DNA of 64,000 nucleotides from Carnegiea gigantea (taxonomy: Eukaryota > Streptophyta > Magnoliopsida > Caryophyllales > Cactaceae), in NCBI GenBank assembly GCA_029747015.1, contig JAKOGI010000569.1, positions 442,501 through 506,500 of the forward strand, given 5' to 3'. Positions 58,559-64,000 of the stretch are shown piece after piece (positions within the stretch are counted from its first letter, which is position 1; each line of letters opens with the position of its first letter). The notes under the pieces are model-generated. The model saw only the letters and a program-made list of their open reading frames with translations. It did no database searches and had not been told where the DNA came from. The position numbers and the translations under genes are program-made.

Positions 58559-60207
58559 GTAATTCACAACCCAGGCTCCCTCCTGACACAACACCGACCA
58601 CAAGAACCTCAATTTCCTCAATAGTTCCACCTCGAGCCATCCAACTACCAACTCGGTTCATTATTGGCATGCAGAAACCGACAATACATAAAAGGATCGT
58701 ATATAGGTATGACATTCATGCTTAATAGCCAACTTAGAGTTCAACGTATGCTAAACTGATGCAAATAGAGACTTTAAAACAATATTTACTTTTTGGTTCG
58801 CAAACCAATATCCATAGGCATAGTATTTCATTGTAATTGCTACGAATAGACCATTATCATGCCCAAACCGATTTAGCCATAACCTTTAGATATAATTCAG
58901 TTTATTCCACAATTACTTCAATTAGCATCCTAAAGTTTCAAACGGAATTCGAACTAATAACTGATGATATCACAGTGCTATGTCAACATTTTATTCATTA
59001 AACATTTCTCCAAACTGCCTGGTTATTAAAAGTTAGCATCAATTCTACAAACAAATGACCCAAAATCAGCACCACGTTCGTAATTTCTCAATCTCGACTC
59101 TAAGTTCGCCCAAACTAATTTCAATCCTAAAAATTAACATGCACTAGCTAATTTAATTAAATTTGTCGAAATTAATGGTAATTTTGGAGTAAAGAAATCC
59201 CCACCTCGATTCCAAGCTAGGTGCTCGTTTGAAGGTTGCTAGGCTCGGTTTTAGGTGCTCGAACAACTCTGAATTCCTAACTTATGCTCCCTGGCGCACG
59301 GACAGTGCCAATTCATGCTCAAAACTCACCAGATTCGAACCCTAAAATAGACCCAGATTTCACTTATCGACTTCAGGTCGAATTAGTGTTTGAAATTGCA
59401 AAATTTTTCCCTCAATTTATAGAAGATTGAAATAACTAGGAGCTAAATTGCATGGTCATACCTGGGCATGTATTCGTGCCCTAATTCGTCGCGCAAAATA
59501 CCCCATAAAAATGGTGCATCTGTTTAGATTCTAGCCTAGATTCGCACTAAAAGTTTGCCAGCTTGTGGGGGTGGTCGAATGGGAGAGTTTTGCAGCTATG
59601 GGTGGCGAAAATTCTCTAAAAAAATGGAGCTTGGAGGTGCCTTTATAGTGGAGGAGGAGAGGAGGAAGAAGATTAAGACTGAGAGCGAGGGTGAGCGTGA
59701 GATGTCGGGAAGAGGGGGCTTGCGGCAGAGGAAAGAGAAAAAGAGGACCACGCATACATTTACCAAAATGCCCCTCCCTCTCTCTTTCTTTTTATTTTTG
59801 TTCCAAGCTACTTAAGAATTGGTACCGCTAACCTAATTCATATCCGAACTCTAAACCCAAACGCTAAAATGACTTTTCATCAGTTATTCATTCCCAAGTC
59901 TATCTAGGTTCGATTTAATAAACATCGAACTGTTTCTAAGGTTGACAACCTAATCGTATTCGGGTTCCTATTCAATTTAGTATTTGTTAATAACCATTAT
60001 CAATGCTTACTAAGAATCATCGAAAGATTTTCAAACCAATAAGAATAATAATTTTAATAGCGACAATAATATTCTTTTTAATAAAATCATCGCTCACATA
60101 GGCACGTCGATAATAATTTAACTCATCTCGTTAAATAAAATAAGATTTTATAACGTAAAAAGGCGTTACAAATAGTTTAACAGAAAATAAAGTATGCGGA
60201 CCTTACA

Positions 60208-60222
60208 CTCTCCCCCCTTAAA
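60208..60222 (-). other. Polypurine tract of gypsy C
   Basis: The minus strand reads TTTAAGGGGGGAGAG immediately before the TG of the 3' LTR. Confidence 0.9.
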
Positions 60223-61211
60223 AGAATTTCATCCTCGAAATTGCTTACTTGGAGGAATTATTGTGGGGCGCTTCCCCCCGTTTCTTTTTTTGACTCCCAG
60301 GTTCCTTCGGCCATCTTATGGTATTTCCAAGGCACCTTAACATAAGTGATACTTCAGTTTCTGAGCCTTTTCTCCATTCTTCCTAGTACTCGCACAAGTT
60401 CTTCTACATGAATGGAGTTCTCTTTCTCCTAAGTAAGTGAGCTATTTTTCTTAAGTCCCATCTTCTCTCCTTCAGGGGTCAAGGAAGTGGTTTAGCCTCT
60501 TTCATAACCCCCAGTCACTTTATGCTTAGCCATCCAATCCGTCTCTAACATAACATCCCATTCTTGGATTTCTGGTTGTACCTAGTCCACGTGGAGGGTT
60601 TTCCCTTGTACCTTAACACCACAATCTCTAAAGGTAAGGTCGGTATGATAATTAGTTCCTAAAGGAGTGGTCACGTAGAGTTGAATGTCCATCTCGTCAG
60701 GCTTACTGGCGATTTTCCTCGCAATTCAAGGTTAACAAAAGTGTGAGCAGCACCAGAGTCAAATAGGATGGAAGCGTAACGTTGGTTAACAAGAAGAATA
60801 CCTAACATTGTGTTAGCAAGTTCCCCAGTCTCTTTTCCTTCTAGCTAAGTATCTGACTGCCAGCTAGTGGTTTCTGGTTGCTTTTATTATCCCCTGAGGG
60901 AGCGTCAGCAGGTGGATGACCTCGTTGTGCCGCTGGGTTGATTCCTATTCCGGATTTCTGAATATTACCCTGACTATTCCATGTAGCCCTTGGGTAGTTT
61001 ACAACTTTGTGACCCATATTACCACATCCAAAACATGAGCCCGTAAAGTTCCTATATGGGCCACGGTGTTGACATCCACGCTGGTCACACGTTTTCCTTA
61101 GTTTCCATTGGGCAGTTTGCTTTCCTTTGTCCTATTTCATACCAGATTTAAACCTCCTGAATTCTTTGTTTCCCTGAGAATTGGATCCTCCAGGGCCAAA
61201 TTTCTTCTTTA
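60223..61211 (-). pseudogene. Gypsy C zinc knuckle, protease and integrase-tail remnant
   Basis: Right to left on the minus strand: a knuckle C-F-G-C-G-N-M-G-H-K-V-V-N-Y (about 61036-60995), where the last Cys has become Tyr; a protease with I-L-F-D-S-G-A-A-H-T-F (about 60770-60735), catalytic triplet intact; and D-V-M-L-E-T-D-W-M-A-K-H-K-V (about 60565-60525), its C-terminal part. Within about 100 bp the reading turns into the integrase C-terminal tail (V-K-V-P-W-K-Y-H-K-M-A-E-G-T-W, about 60360-60305), ending F-E-D-E-I-L-L-R-G over the PPT. RT, RNase H and the integrase catalytic core are absent. Several stops occur. It could at most supply a Gag-protease product. Confidence 0.82.
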
Positions 61212-61219
61212 CTTGGGCC

Positions 61220-62007
61220 CTGTTTGGCAATTAGCTGTTAGCTATTAGCTGTTAGCTGCTTGTATTAGCTGTTAGCTATTAGCTGATTGCATTAGCTGTT
61301 TAACTTAGCTGATTGCATTAGCTGTTTGACTTAGCTGATTGTTTGGTAAAGTTAGTTGTTTCTAACAAAGCTATTTGATAAAATTTCACTTATGCCCATT
61401 ACTCAATTTCATTATTTTTCTGACAAAATAATTTTTCATTGGATGTTTATTTTTCTTTTCGATATGAATTACGAATTAAGATTATGTGATATATAAAATT
61501 ACATTTATCCTTTTTCCTAATTTTAGTACTTGTTATCAAAATATCTTTTTAATGTTAAATGTTTTCTTTTTTAATAACAATTGAAATTATGTGACATAAA
61601 AATATTTATATATCATGTAAGACTAACTAACATAAATTATTTGTTAAATTAAGAAAGTGTTAAAATTAAAAGTATTATCTTCAACATCATGACCATCCAA
61701 ACCTCTGGTCCCAAAAGAGAAAAAAACAAATTGAAAAATTTAAAGCATAAGCATTCAACATTCGGGAATATCATTTGTGAATGACATTTAACATAAATTT
61801 GTCCAAGTTGTAAGGTTAGTATGGTCATTGTAATAGTAAATATTAAAAAGCTTTTTAAAAAAGCTATCCCAAAGAGCTTTTTGGGTATAAAAAGCTAATC
61901 TAAAAAGCTAATCAACGAAACACTTCAAAGAGATTTTTGATCAGAGTCAAACAGCTAATACTCCAAAAAGCTCTTTTTGCACCCAAAAAGCTCTTTACCA
62001 AACATGG
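61220..62007. mobile_element. hAT-like MITE inserted in gypsy C gag
   Basis: The 788-bp element is bounded by CTGTTTGGCAA and, inverted, TTACCAAACATGG. Flanks CTTGGGCC (61212-61219) and CTTTGGTC (62008-62015) match at six of eight positions, an 8-bp duplication as expected for hAT transposons. The left subterminal 120 bp is a cluster of TTAGCTGTTAGCTATTAGCTG units. The right end holds repeated AAAAAGCT(C/A)(T/A) units in partly complementary form. No transposase is encoded. PIF/Harbinger is less likely because no TTA/TAA duplication is present. Confidence 0.75.
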
Positions 62008-62015
62008 CTTTGGTC

Positions 62016-62597
62016 CTTTTCTTTATTTTCAACTTCGATCTCATTGATGATGTGGGCTACTTTCACAGCCTTTTGATAGATTTCTTGAAAACTGGCATAT
62101 GCATACCCCGCTATTATTTGCTTCACTTCTCCTTTTAATCCTTGTTCGAAGTGGTCCATTCTGATTTCTTCGGTGGCCAATTGATTTGGTGCAAAACGGG
62201 TCAGCTCATTAAACTTCGCCGCATATTCTATTACGCTCATTTCTCCTTGCTTCAAGCATAAGAACTCATGTTCCTTAACTTTTCTTAGGTCTTGAGGGTA
62301 ATATTAAGCATCCATTAAGGTCTTCAGTTGGTTCCAGGTTAACACAGGTTCACCTGCCCTAGGTTTTACTGTTCCCCACAAGAATTCAGCTTCTTTTTCA
62401 AGTTGATAGGTGGCCAGATGCACCTTAAATCTCTTAGGGCACTCCATGATTTTAAATAAGCTTTCCATTCTCTGAAGCCACTCCTCACATGCCATAGGAT
62501 CGGTTCCACCTTCAAACTTGGGAGGTTTAAGCTTATTAAACTGGCATATCATCTCCATGGCAGTTGGTTCTGGTGTTAGTTCGCATCGAGAAGGCAT
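62016..62597 (-). pseudogene. gag: Gypsy C gag (capsid domain), one nonsense codon
   Basis: The ATG is complement 62595-62597. The product shows the Retrotrans_gag domain: F-N-K-L-K-P-P-K-F-E-G-G near residue 20, W-L-Q-R-M-E-S-L-F, E-A-E-F-L-W and V-L-T-W-N-Q-L-K near residue 87. It continues past a TAA at 62304-62306 (normally a sense codon before Y-Y-P-Q-D) into E-Y-A-A-K-F-N-E-L-T-R-F-A-P-N-Q and F-Q-E-I-Y-Q-K-A-V. The TAA is the only stop in the capsid part, so decay is modest. The MITE cuts the frame at about 62015, before the zinc knuckle. Gag would package element RNA. Confidence 0.88.
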
Positions 62598-63054
62598 CTG
62601 TCACACATTCACACAAAGGATTACTTAGTTTTATTTCCAACCAGGGGTTAACATGCAATTGTTCTAGGGCTAACGGGGGTAGGCTTTCTTGGTTAATGAA
62701 ATTACTTGCAAGTAGGTGCGAAGTGTTATGCATAGTCACAAGTTAGGTTTCAGCTCAACCTGCGCAAGGTTGTATCTGCATACCACATCTTTATTCAAGG
62801 GAATGCACGTATATGCTTGAACAGCCTAGTGAATACATAACACTTGGCAAGCGCTAACTGCATTTGTTTCATTGAACATTGATTGTGTGACCTAAGAATC
62901 CTGGGAGATCTTGCTATCCTAGTGCTTCAAAATTAAAAGAAAATAAACTAAAGGCTTACATTCAACTTAGTAGCATATATCGTAGCATTCGTGAACCTGG
63001 TTCACGCTACCCTACTCTATTCTTCATCTGAAGTGTCATTACCGAAGAAGTCAT
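62598..63054 (-). other. Spacer between the upstream ORF and gag of gypsy C
   Basis: No supported coding sequence is present. Short frames (62536-62739 minus, 62564-62746 plus) overlap gag or lack conservation. Confidence 0.5.
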
Positions 63055-63558
63055 CAGCTATGGATTCCCTTGGATTCTCAGATTGGTCATAATTAGGGGC
63101 TAAGAGCTCTTGTAACATCGGAGTGGGAGTTTACTCTATGTTGGGCATCTCATCTACTAGTTCTTTCATCGTGAGCATGGTAGCTTGCCATCCTCGGGTG
63201 TAGTACATTCCATAAGCATCCATCCAGCGTACCCATATTGTGGCAACTCGCTTATAGAGCTCTGCTTAGGCCTTTCAGCGAAGAGACGTCTAATTTGGCG
63301 AAACTCTAGTTGACTTCTCTTATCCACAGTGGTGGGGAGGCATTGGCTCACCGCCGATTGAATGAGCTCGGTTTGGACAAGCTGGACGGCAGTATCGTTT
63401 CTTTGGTGTGAAGTGAATCCCAAGTTGTCTACATAGCACTCTGCTCGTAGTAGGAATTCTACTAAACCCCGATCGGAATAAAGGGCACATTCCTCCCTGT
63501 ATAAGGTCAAATGTCGTAAGGTGAGGGTTACTTCCTTCCATCTTCCGCCCAAAGGCAT
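63055..63558 (-). pseudogene. Uncharacterised ORF upstream of gag in gypsy C
   Basis: On the minus strand an open frame of 130 codons starts MPLGGRWKEV (63558). It carries L-Y-R-E-E-C-A-L-Y-S-D-R-G-L-V-E-F-L-L and R-S-Q-L-E-F-R-Q-I-R-R-L. Near 63250 a frame change is needed to continue into A-T-I-W-V-R-W-M-D-A-Y-G-M-Y-Y-T-R-G-W (about 63245-63190) and then an acidic tail (D-D-F-F-G-N-D-T-S-D-E-E, about 63065-63030). The same two blocks recur, decayed, at the equivalent place in gypsy G. From memory, similar proteins appear in plant annotations without assigned function. It could be a separate small protein or an N-terminal Gag extension. Confidence 0.55.
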
Positions 63559-63876
63559 CTTCCTTATAAAACCTACTGCCTAAGTACTTTGGCTGATTCC
63601 GTTGGGCACTCTTCTACTGTGCACCTCCATTGCATGCAGAATATAACCGCATTCTATACGACCAACGAGAAAGGTAGATAAACATAATCAATGGTGTGGA
63701 AAACCACCCTACACTACTACTGTAATAGTCAGGGAAGAACCGGCATATACATACATATTATAAGTTATACACTTGTTAATACAAGTAATACCAAGCGAGA
63801 CAGATCATATAAGCACATAAGTCACGTATTTCACATAGACACACGCCTATTATGCTATCTAAATGCATAATGCAAA

Positions 63877-63894
63877 CCTATGGCTCTAATACCA
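63877..63894 (-). other. Primer-binding site of gypsy C
   Basis: The minus strand reads TGGTATTAGAGCCATAGG five bases after the LTR. It is an initiator tRNA-Met type site with C-to-T and a few terminal changes. Confidence 0.85.
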
Positions 63895-63899
63895 TCTAA

Positions 63900-64000
63900 T
63901 GTAACGCCCCCAACCTGAGGAGGGCTCACACCGCCAGGACTTTCTGGAGGGAAATCCTTAAGGCTCTTGAAGATCAAGGGTTTGGATTAGCATTTAGATA
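63900..64000 (-). repeat. 5' LTR of gypsy C, first 101 bp visible
   Basis: TGTAACGCCCCCAACCTGAG... repeats the start of 55591-55691 with about six differences. The remainder is outside the window. Confidence 0.93.

Larger units (their letters stand above)
55591..60207 (-). repeat. 3' LTR of gypsy C
   Basis: On the minus strand it starts TGTAAGGTCCGCATAC (60207) and ends GGTTGGGGGCGTTACA (55591), 4617 bp. It contains a 60-bp tandem array, the 19-bp palindrome shared with LTR D, and a GC-richer, purine/pyrimidine-asymmetric block at 59550-59770. ORFs such as 59555-59815 or 55842-56084 have no recognisable content. No open frame here is supported as a gene. Confidence 0.9.
55591..64000 (-). mobile_element. 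Gypsy C, minus strand, internally deleted, inserted in the 3' LTR of gypsy G
   Basis: On the minus strand the order is 5' LTR (64000-63900, cut by the window), PBS, an upstream ORF, gag with an inserted MITE, zinc knuckle, protease, integrase tail, PPT and 3' LTR (60207-55591). The internal region is only 3.7 kb because RT, RNase H and the integrase core are missing. The 101 bp of 5' LTR visible differ from the 3' LTR at about six sites. It is therefore a GAG-PR-type non-autonomous derivative of a chromovirus with exceptionally long (4.6-kb) LTRs. Confidence 0.9.

Noticed and set aside
59555..59815. 86-codon Gly/Glu/Arg-rich frame
   Set aside because: It is a purine-rich tract in the gypsy C LTR, overlapped by an equally unsupported antisense frame.

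Overview
The window is plant nuclear DNA made of nested transposable elements. I found no host gene, tRNA or rRNA gene. The evidence is a set of plant-type LTR retrotransposons: Ty1/copia Sirevirus-like, Ty3/gypsy chromovirus-like, Tat-like and Athila-like. They have primer-binding sites for initiator tRNA-Met or tRNA-Asp, polypurine tracts, TG...CA long terminal repeats (LTRs) and 5-bp target-site duplications (TSDs). A large-genome flowering plant, probably a eudicot, and a repeat-rich heterochromatic region fit this. I cannot name the species.

Layout, left to right. 1-3636: minus-strand Sirevirus-like copia A, cut by the window edge (start of pol, gag, PBS, LTR). 3637-5774: minus-strand element J with a tRNA-Asp-type PBS and one complete LTR. 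5909-7711 plus 32930-33928: an old gypsy LTR (F), split by gypsy B. 7712-32924: complete gypsy B (TSD ATGAT). Its 5' LTR is split by copia B (9657-19770, TSD CATAC). Its internal region holds two related LTRs in opposite orientation, D inside E, followed by a badly decayed gag-pol. 33929-36100: 3' end and LTR of another copia-like element (K). 36120-38870: decayed minus-strand Tat-like gypsy L. 38871 to at least 55590: gypsy G, inserted in the gag of L. G carries a non-autonomous Athila-like element H (43104-50529), whose 5' LTR itself holds a probable solo LTR. 55591 to the right edge: minus-strand gypsy C, inserted in the 3' LTR of G. C has 4.6-kb LTRs and an internal deletion that joins its protease to the integrase tail. 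A hAT-like MITE interrupts its gag.

Order of events. By eye, copia B LTRs differ at about 2.5 % of sites and gypsy B LTRs at roughly 6-10 %, which agrees with copia B sitting inside gypsy B. The intact 3' LTR of gypsy B preserves the unoccupied version of the copia B target site near 32085.

No element here looks autonomous. Copia B comes closest: its gag has a 29-bp deletion, its protease DSG is DSR, pol has one nonsense codon and two single-base deletions, and the env-like ORF has one in-frame TAG. The more unusual signals are: (i) a palindromic AACACCC...GGGTGTT motif repeated through both copia copies, in LTRs and in coding DNA; (ii) a TGA between gag and pol conserved in both copies, overlapped by a splice-acceptor-like sequence; (iii) a similar acceptor just upstream of the env-like ORF; (iv) a 19-bp palindrome conserved between two 4-kb LTR families; (v) an extra ORF upstream of gag in gypsy C with a trace in gypsy G; and (vi) a Cys-rich gag-like ORF in the polymerase-less element H.
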